Part shown: in pieces, positions 8,329 through 17,777 of the stretch | Layout: every line of letters starts with the position of its first letter | Position numbering within the stretch: the stretch's first letter is position 1 | Assembly (NCBI RefSeq): GCF_030816965.1 | Contig: NZ_JAUSYQ010000002.1 | Span: 4,747,501 to 4,811,500, forward strand | Source: Streptomyces canus | GTDB lineage: Bacteria; Actinomycetota; Actinomycetes; Streptomycetales; Streptomycetaceae | Reading direction: 5' to 3' | DNA: 64,000 bases | Notes under the pieces: model-generated | Databases searched by the model: none | What the model was told of the DNA's origin: nothing | The model's input: only the letters and a program-made list of their open reading frames with translations | Translations under genes and position numbers: made by a program

Positions 8329-11300
8329 CGCGCCGCGCCCACTCCACCTCGTCGAGTTCGGCGAGGGCCTCGGCCGGGGTGAGGGCCGAGCCCCGGGCGT
8401 GTTCCGCCGCGTAGCGCACGGGGCCCAGGACGGTGCGGGCGGTGGCCTCCGCTCGCTCCGCCTCCACGCATTCGGGGTGCGGGCGCGGGTCGCCGCCGCG
8501 CCAGCGGTCCGCGGCGCCGAGCAGCCGGACCGCGCGCGGGAGGTCGCCGAGGTCGCAGAGCAGGGCCGCCGCGCCGTCCACGAGCGTCGCCACGACCGTG
8601 TCGGAACACCGCCTCTCGATCGCCTCCCGGACGGTGTCCGCCAGCAGGGGCAGTCCCTGCTCCGGGCCCGACTCGGCGGCAGTCACCATCGCGGCGACCG
8701 AGTTCAGCATCACCGTGAACTGGGGTGGCGGGGACGACTGACCGATCTCCTCGCGCACCCCGTCGACCAACTCGCGCGCACGGGCGGTGTCCTTGTCCTC
8801 CAGGGCGATGTGGGCCCGCATCAGCCTGACGAACGCCCGGGTCTCCGGGACGCCGTACCGGTCACCCGCGGCGCTCGCCTCGTCCAGGGTGGTCAGCGCG
8901 GTGGAGCGGTCGCCGGTGCGGTACGCGACCTCGGCGAGCCGGGCGATGAGAAACGGCGTCTCGGCGTACGCCCCCACCTCGTAGGCGAGGCGCAGTGCCT
9001 CCTCGTACTCCTCCTTGGCCTCGGCGGGGCGGCCGCGGGCCATGGCAGCCTCGCCGGCCGCGCTGCTGACCTGGGCGCGCAGCCAGCGGTCGCCCACGCG
9101 GCGGCTGAGCACGCGGAGTTCCTCCAGGTCGTCGTCCACACCGGTCAGGCCGCCCGGGGAGTCGACCACCATGTGGGTGCGCAGCATCAGGGCGGTGGCT
9201 ACGGCCCAGTCGTCGCCGTGGGTTCGGCAGTGGGCGACGGAGGCGTCCATCAGGGGGCGGATGTCCACCGGTTCCTTCAGCGTGAGGCCGATCATGGGCC
9301 AGACGATGCCGGGGAGGCGGGCGGCGTCCGGGCCGCCCTGGGCGAAGTGGTTGCGGACGAGTTCCACATAGCGGCGCAGCCGGGGGTCCAGATCGCCGTC
9401 CATGGGCTCCGTCTCGGCCTTGAGGAAGAGATGCAGCATCCGGAGGTTCATGCGTCGGCGGTGTGCCGGGTGGTTCGTCTCGGTGTGCGGGGCGGTGAGG
9501 TAGGCGTCGATCGGGTCCGGGGCTTCGCCATCGGACCGGAGGTGGTGCGTGCCCGTCATGGCCGCCCCGTCCAGGGCCACCCCCAGGCGCAGGAGCCTGT
9601 CCACCCAGGTCATTCCCTCGCGGCGGTAGTTGCGCAGCCACCAGAACCAGCCCATGGCGAGAACCAGGGCACCGGCCTGCGCCTCGTCGCCCGCGGTGAG
9701 CGTGCGGTCGACGCCCGCGCGGATGTTGTCCAGCTCGGTCTCCAGACGGGAGATCCACGGGAGCTGTCCGGCCGAACGCAGCTGCGGTTCGGCCTCCTCG
9801 ACGAGCGCGCGCACCCACGCGCGGTGCCGGAGCTCGGCGGCGGCGCGCAGCTCGGGGCGCTCGGCGGCGCGCTCGACGGCGTACTCGTGGATGGTCTCCA
9901 GCAGGCGGTAGCGCATGCCGTCGGAGCCGTCCCGCTCGTGTGGGGTGGCCACGATCAGGGACTTGTCCACGAGTGCACCCAGCAGCTCCGCGGCCGGCCC
10001 GGTGCACACGGCCTCCGCCGCTTCCAGCTCCCAGCCGCCCGCGAACACGGACACCTCGCACAGCAGTGTCCGTTCCCGCTCGTCCAGCAGCTCCCAGGAC
10101 CAGTCGACGACGGCCCGCAGGGTCTGCTGGCGGGGCAGGACGGTACGGCTGCCGGAGGTCAGCAGGCGGAAACGGTCGTCGAGGCGGTCGGCGATCTGGC
10201 GGGGGGTGAGCAGGCGCAGGCGGGCCGCCGCCAGTTCGATGGCGAGCGGCAGCCCGTCGAGGCGCCGGCAGATCTCGGCGACGGCCTCCTGGTCGGCGAG
10301 CACGGTGGCCGCGTCGGGGCGGACGGCGGCGGCGCGCTCGGCGAACAGGCGGTGGGCCTGGTCGGGGAGGAGGGGTTCGACCGGCCGCACGGATTCGCCA
10401 GGCACGCCCAGGGGTTCCCGGCTGGTGGCGAGGACGGTGAGCCCCGGGCAGCGGGTGAGGAGGGTCTCCGCGAGGCGGGCCGCCGCCTCGATGACATGTT
10501 CGCAGTTGTCAAGGATCAGGAGCTCACTGCGCTGGCCGCAGTACTCGACGAGCAGGGCGATCGGGTCGTCCTGCGGGGCCGTCAGCTCGGTGGTCATGAG
10601 CACGGTCTCGCGCAGACCGAGCGCGCTGACCACCGCGCCGGGCACCGCCTCAGGCCGGTCGAGCGGGGCGAGCTCGACCAGCCACGCCTGCGGGAACCCG
10701 GAGGCGGCTTCCTCGGCGAGACGGGTCTTTCCGGATCCGCCCGGTCCGGTGAGGGTGACGAGGCGGGCCCTGTGCAATTCGGAACGGATGGCGTCGAGTT
10801 CGGGTTCCCGGCCCACGAAAGAGGTAAGTCGCGGACGGATGTTGCCGGTGCGTTCGGCACGGGGGCGGCTGAGAGGTGCCGTGAGCAGCTCGGCGTGCAG
10901 GTCTCGCAACTCCGAGCCCGGGTCGGTGCCGAGGCCGTCGGCGAGAGCGCGGCGGGCGGTCTCGTAGGCGGCGAGGGCGTCGGCGCCGCGGCCGGTGTCG
11001 CGCAGGGCACGGATGAGCAGAACGTGCAGCGGCTCGTCGTACGGATGCGTCCCGGTCAGCTCCTTCAGTTCCGGTACGACGTCCTGGGCACGGCCGAGCA
11101 GCAGATCCGCTTCGATCCGGGTCCGGGTGGCCTCCAGGCGCAGTGTCTCGGGGCGGGTCGCGGCGGTGCGGTCGGGGAGGTCGGCGAGGGCGTCACCGCG
11201 CCACAGGGCGAGGGCCGCGGTGAGGTTCCGCGCGGCTGTCCGTGCGTCCCGGTGGGCCAGGGCGACGGTTCCCTGCCGTACGAGGCGCTCGAAGACATAC

Positions 11301-11590
11301 AGGTCCACGTCGTCCTCGGCGGCGGCCAGCCGGTAGCCGCCGGGTTCGGAGACGATCGCGTCCTTGCCGACGGTACGGCGGAGCCGGCCGACCAGTGCCT
11401 GGAGGGCGGCCGGGGCGTCCTGGGGCGGCTCCTGACCCCAGACCTCGTCGATCAGGGTCTCGGGGCTCGCGGTACGGCCGGGGCGGAGGGCGAGGGCGGC
11501 GAGCAGGGCGCGCACGCGGGGGCCGCCGAGGGGTATGCCGGTACCGTGATCGTCCGCCGCCTCGGTCACGCCCAGGATTCTGTACCGCAC
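8315..11590 (-). CDS. AfsR/SARP-family regulator with NB-ARC ATPase and TPR region
   Basis: About 1091 residues. An OmpR-like winged helix (1-95) is followed by a bacterial transcriptional activator domain (about 100-245). An NB-ARC/STAND ATPase comes next, with Walker A LTGPGGSGKTRLAEE (about 285) and LLILDNCEHV as Walker B (about 365). A long helical TPR-like C-terminus ends the chain. This is the large-SARP architecture of pathway activators such as AfsR, usually needing ATP-driven oligomerisation. The start is GTG 11590 in front of the winged helix (VRYRILG); the open frame continues upstream through repeat-rich DNA that is unlikely to be coding. No dedicated biosynthetic cluster adjoins it, so it may act elsewhere. 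Confidence 0.85.
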   Translation of the reverse strand: MRYRILGVTEAADDHGTGIPLGGPRVRALLAALALRPGRTASPETLIDEVWGQEPPQDAPAALQALVGRLRRTVGKDAIVSEPGGYRLAAAEDDVDLYVFERLVRQGTVALAHRDARTAARNLTAALALWRGDALADLPDRTAATRPETLRLEATRTRIEADLLLGRAQDVVPELKELTGTHPYDEPLHVLLIRALRDTGRGADALAAYETARRALADGLGTDPGSELRDLHAELLTAPLSRPRAERTGNIRPRLTSFVGREPELDAIRSELHRARLVTLTGPGGSGKTRLAEEAASGFPQAWLVELAPLDRPEAVPGAVVSALGLRETVLMTTELTAPQDDPIALLVEYCGQRSELLILDNCEHVIEAAARLAETLLTRCPGLTVLATSREPLGVPGESVRPVEPLLPDQAHRLFAERAAAVRPDAATVLADQEAVAEICRRLDGLPLAIELAAARLRLLTPRQIADRLDDRFRLLTSGSRTVLPRQQTLRAVVDWSWELLDERERTLLCEVSVFAGGWELEAAEAVCTGPAAELLGALVDKSLIVATPHERDGSDGMRYRLLETIHEYAVERAAERPELRAAAELRHRAWVRALVEEAEPQLRSAGQLPWISRLETELDNIRAGVDRTLTAGDEAQAGALVLAMGWFWWLRNYRREGMTWVDRLLRLGVALDGAAMTGTHHLRSDGEAPDPIDAYLTAPHTETNHPAHRRRMNLRMLHLFLKAETEPMDGDLDPRLRRYVELVRNHFAQGGPDAARLPGIVWPMIGLTLKEPVDIRPLMDASVAHCRTHGDDWAVATALMLRTHMVVDSPGGLTGVDDDLEELRVLSRRVGDRWLRAQVSSAAGEAAMARGRPAEAKEEYEEALRLAYEVGAYAETPFLIARLAEVAYRTGDRSTALTTLDEASAAGDRYGVPETRAFVRLMRAHIALEDKDTARARELVDGVREEIGQSSPPPQFTVMLNSVAAMVTAAESGPEQGLPLLADTVREAIERRCSDTVVATLVDGAAALLCDLGDLPRAVRLLGAADRWRGGDPRPHPECVEAERAEATARTVLGPVRYAAEHARGSALTPAEALAELDEVEWARRAMNT

Positions 11591-11754
11591 GGAGCCATTG
11601 TCGCCGGGTTCCTGACAGGAGCCGGGGAGTTTCGCCGATGGGTGTGCCTGGCTGTGTCCTCGGGGCGGGCCGCGGGCGCGGGGCTTGGGCCGGGCGCCTA
11701 TTGGGGGTGCCGGGTCGGGTTGTCCGGCGGCGGCGGGTCCGTTGTGGCTCGTCG

Positions 11755-12310
11755 CGCAGTTCCCCGCGCCCCTGGGGAGCTGCAGCCACCCGCGCCACGA
11801 CGGACCGTTCGCCACCTCGCGCGCCCCGACGGACCGATCACCGCACCCCGCGCCACGAAGGACCATTCGCCACCTCGCCCACCACAACGGACCGTTCACC
11901 GCACCGCGCGCCCCGCCGGACCGTTCACCGCACCGCGTGCCCCGCCGGACCGTTGGCCGTGTACGGCGGCAAGGGGACGGGGTGGGGGTGTCCGCCCGCA
12001 GCGGCCGGCGTCCGGCACCGAGCCCTGCTCAAAGAAACCGAGCCGCCGGACCGAGGACGGATACCCCCCACCCCGGCCCCGACCCACCCACAGACCGCAC
12101 GCGCTACACCCGCCCCCACCGAACCGAAACAGGCCGCCGCAGGCACCCCGCCCAACCGCCGGAGGCACCCGCCCCCGCCAAAGCCGAAACGGGCCGCCAC
12201 AGGCACTCAGGGGCGCGGGGAACCGCGCACAACGCCCGCCCCCACCGAACCGAAGCAGGCCGCCGCAGGCACCCCCGCTCAACCGCCGGAGGCACCCGCC
12301 CCCAACGCCC
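11755..12310. repeat. Intergenic array of Streptomyces-type GC-rich repeats
   Basis: The 690 bp between the SARP gene and the asparagine-synthase-like gene contains several repeat types. Two inverted copies of the dispersed Streptomyces motif CAGGGGCGCGGGGAAC are present (complement near 11757-11780, forward near 12208-12224). About five tandem ~33-bp units built on GGACCGTTCACCGCACC run from 11797 to 11955. At least three copies of a unit beginning CCACCGAACCGAA and ending GCCGCAGGCACCC lie at 12115-12290. Open frames crossing the region on both strands are by-products of the composition. The dispersed motif recurs between genes in many Streptomyces genomes; its function is unknown. Confidence 0.75.
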
Positions 12311-14366
12311 CCCGCTGCGGCCGGATCCCCGCCGGTACCGCACGCGCGCGTGCCGGGGTTCCGGTCCAGCAGGTGCCTCGGCGGGCCAGCAGCCGACCCA
12401 GCCACAGCTCCAGCGAGACCAGGTCCGCCAAGCCGTCCAGAGGCAGGGGTTCGCCCTCCGCCGCCGCCCGCAGCGCCTTGCGGACCACCCGGGCCTCCAC
12501 CAGCCCCGCCTGCGCCAGTAACGGCGTGCCGAACAGGGACATCAAGGAGTCCGCCGCCACCCGCAGCCCCGTACGGGTCGCCGCGGCCGAGGACGCGTGG
12601 GACGGGGCACCCCAGCCGGGCGGGAGGTCGGAGACACCGGCGCCCTCCAGGACCGTACGGAGGATTTCCGCACGGGCCCCCGGCCGGACCCGCAGCGCCT
12701 CGGGAAGGGCACGGCAGGCACGCACCACCTGGTTGTCCAGGAACGGCGCGTGCAGCCGCTGGGAGCGGATCTCCGCGGCCTGCTCCAGGACGCGAAGGTC
12801 CGAGGCGTGACGCGCGAGTGCCGCACGCGCGCGGAAATCGCCGGGATGCTGCCCGGGCCCCACCCCGGATCGATGCGTGGCCCCCTGCAGGCGAACCGAT
12901 ACTTCAGCCAGCGCCTCCCCCGTCAGCCAGCGCGCCGCAGGGCCCGGTCTGGCCCAGGTGAGCGCGGCGAGAGACGCCCCCACCGCACCCCCGGGTTCGT
13001 CGAAACGCTGGTGCATGAGCCGGTCGGCCAACATCTCCAGACCGACCCGGTACGGCGTACGGGCCAGCCGCCGCGCGGCGCCGTACACCCGCGCGGGGAC
13101 GAGTACGGAACCGTCCGCCTTGGTCAGGGCGGCCACAGGCCGGACCAGATGGCGCCGCTTGCGGTCCATCAGCAGGTCCGCGAGGCGCGCCGGATGCGCG
13201 TCCAGCACCTGCCGGGCCCCGTAGCCGGTGAAGTGGTCGGCGCTGCCCGCGGCCAGCCGAGCACGGTGCCGCGCGGCCGTCACCAGGCACGGCCCGGGTT
13301 CGTCCGTCAGCGGCCCGTCCAGTTCGGCGTAGGGAAGCGTTTCCTCGCCGCCGGTCACCACCACATGGTGCAGCCGGGGATTCGCCGCGAGCGTCCCCGC
13401 CCGTTCCAGCTCGGCCTCCCGTCCGCCCACGGCGAGGTCGTTGAAGGTGACCGCGAGCAGCCGCTCGCCGGCCCCGGTGCCGTGCCCCAGGACCGTCCCC
13501 GGCATCCCTGGCAGCCCGGCGGCCAGCAGGGCGAGCGTCCCCGACGCGGGCCCCCCGGACAGGTCGGCCCCGATCCCCGGTACCGGCATCCCGCGCGCGG
13601 CACGGCGTTCGGCGGGCCCCATGCCGGGCACGGGACCGGGGTCGATGTCGGGCACGTGGCGGGGCGCGGAGAGCCGGGCACGCACCGCCTCGACCAGAGC
13701 GTCCCGCACACCGTCGACCGCGCTGTCCGGGTCGGCGGAGGGCGCGGCGACCGCGAGGGAGGCGACCGGCTCGTAGCCGGCGATCTCGCGTGCGCCGTTG
13801 CGCAGGATCAGCGCGTGACCCGGCGGAATGCGCCGTACGCCCTCGTAGGGCGTGGAGTCGTGGAGCGCGGCCGGTACGTCGGGGGCGGCGAGCAGCGCGG
13901 CGAGGTGCCCGAAGTCGAGGTTGGCCTCGATGAGGTCGGCCAGGGGCAGGGCCGCCGTCGCGTAGGCCGTACCGCCGGCCCAGGGGGTGTAGAACACCGG
14001 CCGCGCGCCCGCCAGATCGCCGCCCACGGTGATCCGGCGGCCCACCTGGACCACCGCCGTGTACGCCCCCGACCAGGCCGTCAGATGCCGAAGTGCCCCT
14101 CCGCGCGCGGCGAGCAGTCCGACCCGCAGCTGTTCGTCGGAGGCCCCGCAGGTGCCGAGGACCGCGATCCGGGTCTGCGCGTCGACCGTGACCACGCGCA
14201 CCTCGTCGGGGCGCCAGTCGCCGACCGCCCACAGCGGATCCGGGTCGCCCCACAACAGGTGGGAACCCACCGGGTGCACGGTCTCGCCGTCGCCTCCGGT
14301 CGCCCCCGCCGTCCCGATTCCGGAGACGCCCGCGGCGGTGCTGCTCCATCCCACCAACCACCGCAT
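12279..14366 (-). CDS. Asparagine-synthase-like protein with altered catalytic motifs
   Basis: 695 residues from the ATG preceded by GGAGG. The N-terminal half resembles the class II glutamine amidotransferase fold (EGVRRIPPGHALIL is typical of AsnB), but residue 2 is Arg, not the essential Cys, so no glutaminase is expected. The C-terminal half resembles the ATP-pyrophosphatase domain, yet its PP-loop reads LSGGPASG, not SGGxDS. Related genes sit in the same place in other Streptomyces as I recall. The role is unknown: it may be an inactivated or re-purposed amide ligase. The C-terminal 40 residues run into the repeat array and may be poorly conserved. Confidence 0.72.
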   Translation of the reverse strand: MRWLVGWSSTAAGVSGIGTAGATGGDGETVHPVGSHLLWGDPDPLWAVGDWRPDEVRVVTVDAQTRIAVLGTCGASDEQLRVGLLAARGGALRHLTAWSGAYTAVVQVGRRITVGGDLAGARPVFYTPWAGGTAYATAALPLADLIEANLDFGHLAALLAAPDVPAALHDSTPYEGVRRIPPGHALILRNGAREIAGYEPVASLAVAAPSADPDSAVDGVRDALVEAVRARLSAPRHVPDIDPGPVPGMGPAERRAARGMPVPGIGADLSGGPASGTLALLAAGLPGMPGTVLGHGTGAGERLLAVTFNDLAVGGREAELERAGTLAANPRLHHVVVTGGEETLPYAELDGPLTDEPGPCLVTAARHRARLAAGSADHFTGYGARQVLDAHPARLADLLMDRKRRHLVRPVAALTKADGSVLVPARVYGAARRLARTPYRVGLEMLADRLMHQRFDEPGGAVGASLAALTWARPGPAARWLTGEALAEVSVRLQGATHRSGVGPGQHPGDFRARAALARHASDLRVLEQAAEIRSQRLHAPFLDNQVVRACRALPEALRVRPGARAEILRTVLEGAGVSDLPPGWGAPSHASSAAATRTGLRVAADSLMSLFGTPLLAQAGLVEARVVRKALRAAAEGEPLPLDGLADLVSLELWLGRLLARRGTCWTGTPARARAVPAGIRPQRGALGAGASGG

Positions 14367-15049
14367 CGACGCCTCCACAGGCTGTGGACAACCAGTGCAC
14401 CGTACGAACCGGTCACCATGCTGCCATGAAGGAAGCGTGCCGGAGGGCCGGTGGAGTCGCTTGAGATGCGGGGAACGCGCCCCTGTGAACACCCGCGTAC
14501 GCGTGCGAACACCCACGCGAGGCAAGGGAAGTGCGACGCGAATGCGCCCCCGATACGCTCCCCCAAAACGCCTAACGCGCCCTCAACTACCATGGTAGGA
14601 GGGCTGATCGCCCGCGAGGACGAGGGTCTGTTTTCAGCCAAATCGGCGTCACGGGGACAGGCTCGCGCACGCTCCGTACACAGTCCGCGCGCCGCACGAC
14701 AGGCGCGCAGCCCGGGAGACGCCACTTCGCCCCCCGGGCCCGTCCGCCGCCCGCGGGGATGAAGGCGGCGGTGTCCCCCAGCCCACTGGATCCAGTACAG
14801 CGGGCCGACCCACGCATCATCCATGGAAGCGCTCCCCCGGTGGCCGGAGAAGAGCGCACGGACAGGCGCACGGCCACACAACGGGAGCACGACACAACTG
14901 CGCGTATCGGACCCGTACTTCAGTACGGACCACAATCCCGCCATCCGGAACAATGCCTCTTAACGCTTGGGATGCGGCGAACTACGCTGGGTTTACGAAT
15001 GCCGCGTGGTTATGCCAGCGCGGCAGCCGTCTGTGTCGAGGGGTGGCGC
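14367..15049. other. Large divergent intergenic region
   Basis: 683 bp between two divergent genes. It contains a perfect 7-bp inverted repeat, CCGTACT-TC-AGTACGG, at 14913-14928, about 120 bp before the downstream ATG, which could be an operator. A relatively AT-rich stretch at 14935-15010 probably holds the promoter of the sporulation-type regulator. No ORF in the gap has convincing coding character. Confidence 0.4.
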
Positions 15050-16474
15050 ATGTCCAGGGAGCAACGCGGGCCGAACGAAAAACTCGGCACCGTTCTCGCC
15101 CTCGCGGGAATCAGCAACGCAGGACTCGCGCGTCGCGTCAACGATCTTGGCGCTCAACGCGGGTTGACTCTTCGCTACGACAAGACGTCGGTGGCGCGCT
15201 GGGTGTCGAAGGGAATGGTGCCGCAAGGTGCGGCGCCGCACCTCATCGCCGCCGCCATCGGCCAGAAGCTCGGCCGCCCGGTGCCGCTCCACGAGATCGG
15301 CCTGGCGGACGCGGATCCCGCGCCGGAGGTGGGTCTCGCCTTCCCCAGGGACGTCGGACAGGCCGTCAGGTCGGCCACGGAGCTCTACCGTCTCGACCTC
15401 GCCGGCCGCCGGTCGGGCGCGGGCGGCATCTGGCAGTCCCTCGCCGGTTCGTTCGCAGTGAGCGCATACGCAACGCCCGCCTCACGGTGGCTGATAACCC
15501 CGGCCGACAGCTCGGTCGCGCGCGAGGTGAACCACTCCGAGGACTCGGGCGCACCACTCAAAGTCGGCCACAGCGACGTGCAGAAGCTGCGGGAGGCCGC
15601 CGAGGACGCCAGGCGCTGGGACTCCAAGTACGGAGGCGGCGACTGGCGTTCGTCCATGGTGCCGGAGTGTCTACGGGTGGAGGCGGCACCGCTGCTGCTC
15701 GGCTCGTACTCCGACGAAGTGGGCCGGGCACTGTTCGGGGCCTCCGCCGAACTCACCCGTCTCGCGGGCTGGATGGCCTTCGACACGGGTCAGCAGGAGG
15801 CGGCGCAGCGGTACTACATCCAGGCACTGCGGCTGGCCCGGGCCGCCGCCGACGTACCGCTCGGCGGGTATGTGCTGGCGTCGATGTCGTTGCAGGCGAC
15901 CTACCGAGGCTTCGGCGACGAGGGGGTCGATCTCGCGCAGGCCGCGCTGGAGCGCAACCGGGGGCTGGCGACGGCCCGCACCATGAGTTTCTTCCGGCTC
16001 GTCGAGGCACGGGCACACGCGCGTGCTGGTGACGCCGCCGCGGCCGGAGCGGCGCTCAAGGCGGCCGAGGGGTGGCTGGAGCGGTCCCGGGACGGGGACA
16101 ACGATCCGTCGTGGCTCGGGTTCTACTCGTACGACCGGTTCGCCGCCGACGCGGCCGAGTGCTACCGGGATCTGAAGGCACCGCGTCAGGTGCGACGGTT
16201 CACGGAGCAGGCGCTGTCGAAGCCGACGGAGGAGTTCGTACGGTCGCACGGGCTCCGCCTGGTCGTCTCGGCGGTCGCCGAGCTCGAGTCGGGCAATCTC
16301 GACGCGGCCTGCGAGCAGGGCGTGCGGGCGGTGGAGGTCGCGGGGCGGATCTCCTCGGCCCGTACCACCGAGTACGTGAAGGATCTGCTCCATCGGCTGG
16401 AGCCGTACGGTGATGAGCCGCGGGTGGTGGAGCTCCGGGAGCGGGCCCGGCCGCTGCTGATGGCGCCGGCCTGA
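15050..16474 (+). CDS. Sporulation-associated DNA-binding/TPR regulator
   Basis: 474 residues; ATG 15050 follows GAGGGG. The N-terminal 75 residues form an unusual helix-turn-helix ([13 protein letters not shown] ... [11 protein letters not shown]), and the rest is a tetratricopeptide-like helical repeat domain. This matches Streptomyces-specific regulators of the NsdA/sporulation-associated type, which control development and antibiotic production, possibly in response to a peptide or protein ligand. It is followed within 82 bp by the hydroxyglutarate oxidase gene. Specific targets are unknown. Confidence 0.75.
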   Translation: MSREQRGPNEKLGTVLALAGISNAGLARRVNDLGAQRGLTLRYDKTSVARWVSKGMVPQGAAPHLIAAAIGQKLGRPVPLHEIGLADADPAPEVGLAFPRDVGQAVRSATELYRLDLAGRRSGAGGIWQSLAGSFAVSAYATPASRWLITPADSSVAREVNHSEDSGAPLKVGHSDVQKLREAAEDARRWDSKYGGGDWRSSMVPECLRVEAAPLLLGSYSDEVGRALFGASAELTRLAGWMAFDTGQQEAAQRYYIQALRLARAAADVPLGGYVLASMSLQATYRGFGDEGVDLAQAALERNRGLATARTMSFFRLVEARAHARAGDAAAAGAALKAAEGWLERSRDGDNDPSWLGFYSYDRFAADAAECYRDLKAPRQVRRFTEQALSKPTEEFVRSHGLRLVVSAVAELESGNLDAACEQGVRAVEVAGRISSARTTEYVKDLLHRLEPYGDEPRVVELRERARPLLMAPA

Positions 16475-16555
16475 GCCCCGGCGGCCGTCACCGCCCCCGC
16501 GTTTGAAGTGACTGTCAGTGGTGCAGTGCACTATCGGGTGTGGGAGGTGGTGCAG

Positions 16556-17767
16556 GTGTCGACGGGGATCGCTTACGACTGTGACGTGCTCGTGGTCGGT
16601 GGGGGCATTGTCGGGTTGTCCACGGCGTATGCGATCACGCGCAGCGCGCCCGGTACCCGGGTCGTCGTGCTGGAGAAGGAGGCGGGGCCCGCCCGGCATC
16701 AGACCGGGCGCAACAGCGGGGTGATCCACAGCGGGATCTACTACCGGCCCGGGTCGCTCAAGGCGCGGTACGCGGCGCGGGGCGCCGCCGAGATGGTCAA
16801 GTTCTGCGCGGAGTACGGCATCGCTCACGCCGTCACCGGCAAGCTGATCGTCGCCACCGAGCGCAGCGAGCTGCCCCGGCTGCACGGACTGGTGCAGCGC
16901 GGCCGGGAGAACGGCATTCCGGTGCGCGAGCTGGGCGCCGCCCAGATCGCGGAGTACGAGCCCGAGGTCGAGGGGCTCGCCGCCATACACGTCGGGACGA
17001 CCGGCGTGTGCGACTTCGTCGGGGTCGCGCGGCAGCTGGCCGAGGCGTCGGGCGCGGAGATCCGGTACGGCGCCGAGGTGCGGCGGATCGACCGGCGGCC
17101 GGAGCTCGGGGTCGCCGTGCTGACGGGCGCCGGGGACGTCGTACGGGCGCGGGTGCTGGTGAACTGCGCCGGGCTGCACTGCGACGAGGTGGCCCGGCTG
17201 ACCGGGGACGAGCCGGGGATGCGCATCGTGCCGTTCCGGGGGGAGTACTACTCGCTGGCGCGGCCCGAGCTGGTGCGGGGACTGGTGTATCCGGTGCCGG
17301 ATCCGGCGTTTCCGTTCCTCGGGGTGCATCTCACGCGCGGGATCGACGGGGGTGTGCACGTCGGGCCCAACGCGGTGCCCGCACTGGCCCGGGAGGGGTA
17401 CGACTGGGGGACCGTACGACCTCGGGAGCTGGCGGCGACGCTGGCCTGGCCGGGGTCGTGGCAGATAGCCCGGCGGCACTGGCGGTACGGCACGGGGGAG
17501 CTGCGGCGGTCGGTGTCGCGGAGGGCGTTCACCGCGGCTGTGCGCAGGCTGCTGCCTGCCGTCACGGCGGATGATCTGGTGCCTTCGGCGGCCGGGGTAC
17601 GGGCCCAGGCGGTGCTGCGGGACGGCACGCTGGTGGACGACTTCCTGATCCGCGAGGGAGCTCGGGCGGTGCATGTGCTGAACGCCCCCTCGCCCGCGGC
17701 GACGGCGTCCCTGCCGATCGGGCGGGAGGTGGCCCGACGGGCGCTGGAGACGCTGCGCTCGGCGTGA
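16556..17767 (+). CDS. lhgO: L-2-hydroxyglutarate oxidase
   Basis: 403 residues. The N-terminal FAD motif VLVVGGGIVGLSTAYAI and the family signature QTGRNSGVIHSGIYY match LhgO/YgaF-type oxidases, which convert L-2-hydroxyglutarate to 2-oxoglutarate and pass electrons to the quinone pool or oxygen. GTG 16556 was chosen because GGGAGG lies 8 nt upstream; an earlier GTG at 16508 adds 16 residues with no fold. The trmB gene starts 10 nt after its stop, so the two are probably co-transcribed. Length and motif order are canonical. Confidence 0.88.
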   Translation: MSTGIAYDCDVLVVGGGIVGLSTAYAITRSAPGTRVVVLEKEAGPARHQTGRNSGVIHSGIYYRPGSLKARYAARGAAEMVKFCAEYGIAHAVTGKLIVATERSELPRLHGLVQRGRENGIPVRELGAAQIAEYEPEVEGLAAIHVGTTGVCDFVGVARQLAEASGAEIRYGAEVRRIDRRPELGVAVLTGAGDVVRARVLVNCAGLHCDEVARLTGDEPGMRIVPFRGEYYSLARPELVRGLVYPVPDPAFPFLGVHLTRGIDGGVHVGPNAVPALAREGYDWGTVRPRELAATLAWPGSWQIARRHWRYGTGELRRSVSRRAFTAAVRRLLPAVTADDLVPSAAGVRAQAVLRDGTLVDDFLIREGARAVHVLNAPSPAATASLPIGREVARRALETLRSA

Positions 17768-17777
17768 GGGGTGACTG

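Noticed and set aside
11591..12310. Proline-rich open frames in the repeat region
   Set aside because: They are products of tandem GC-rich repeats on both strands, without ribosome sites or conserved segments.
8399..12961. Very long open frame (1520 codons) on the plus strand
   Set aside because: It lies antisense to the SARP gene in the complementary high-GC phase and crosses the intergenic repeats; no domain is recognisable.
12279..14366. Lasso peptide cyclase
   Set aside because: No lasso precursor, leader peptidase or recognition-element gene is nearby, and the PP-loop is altered.
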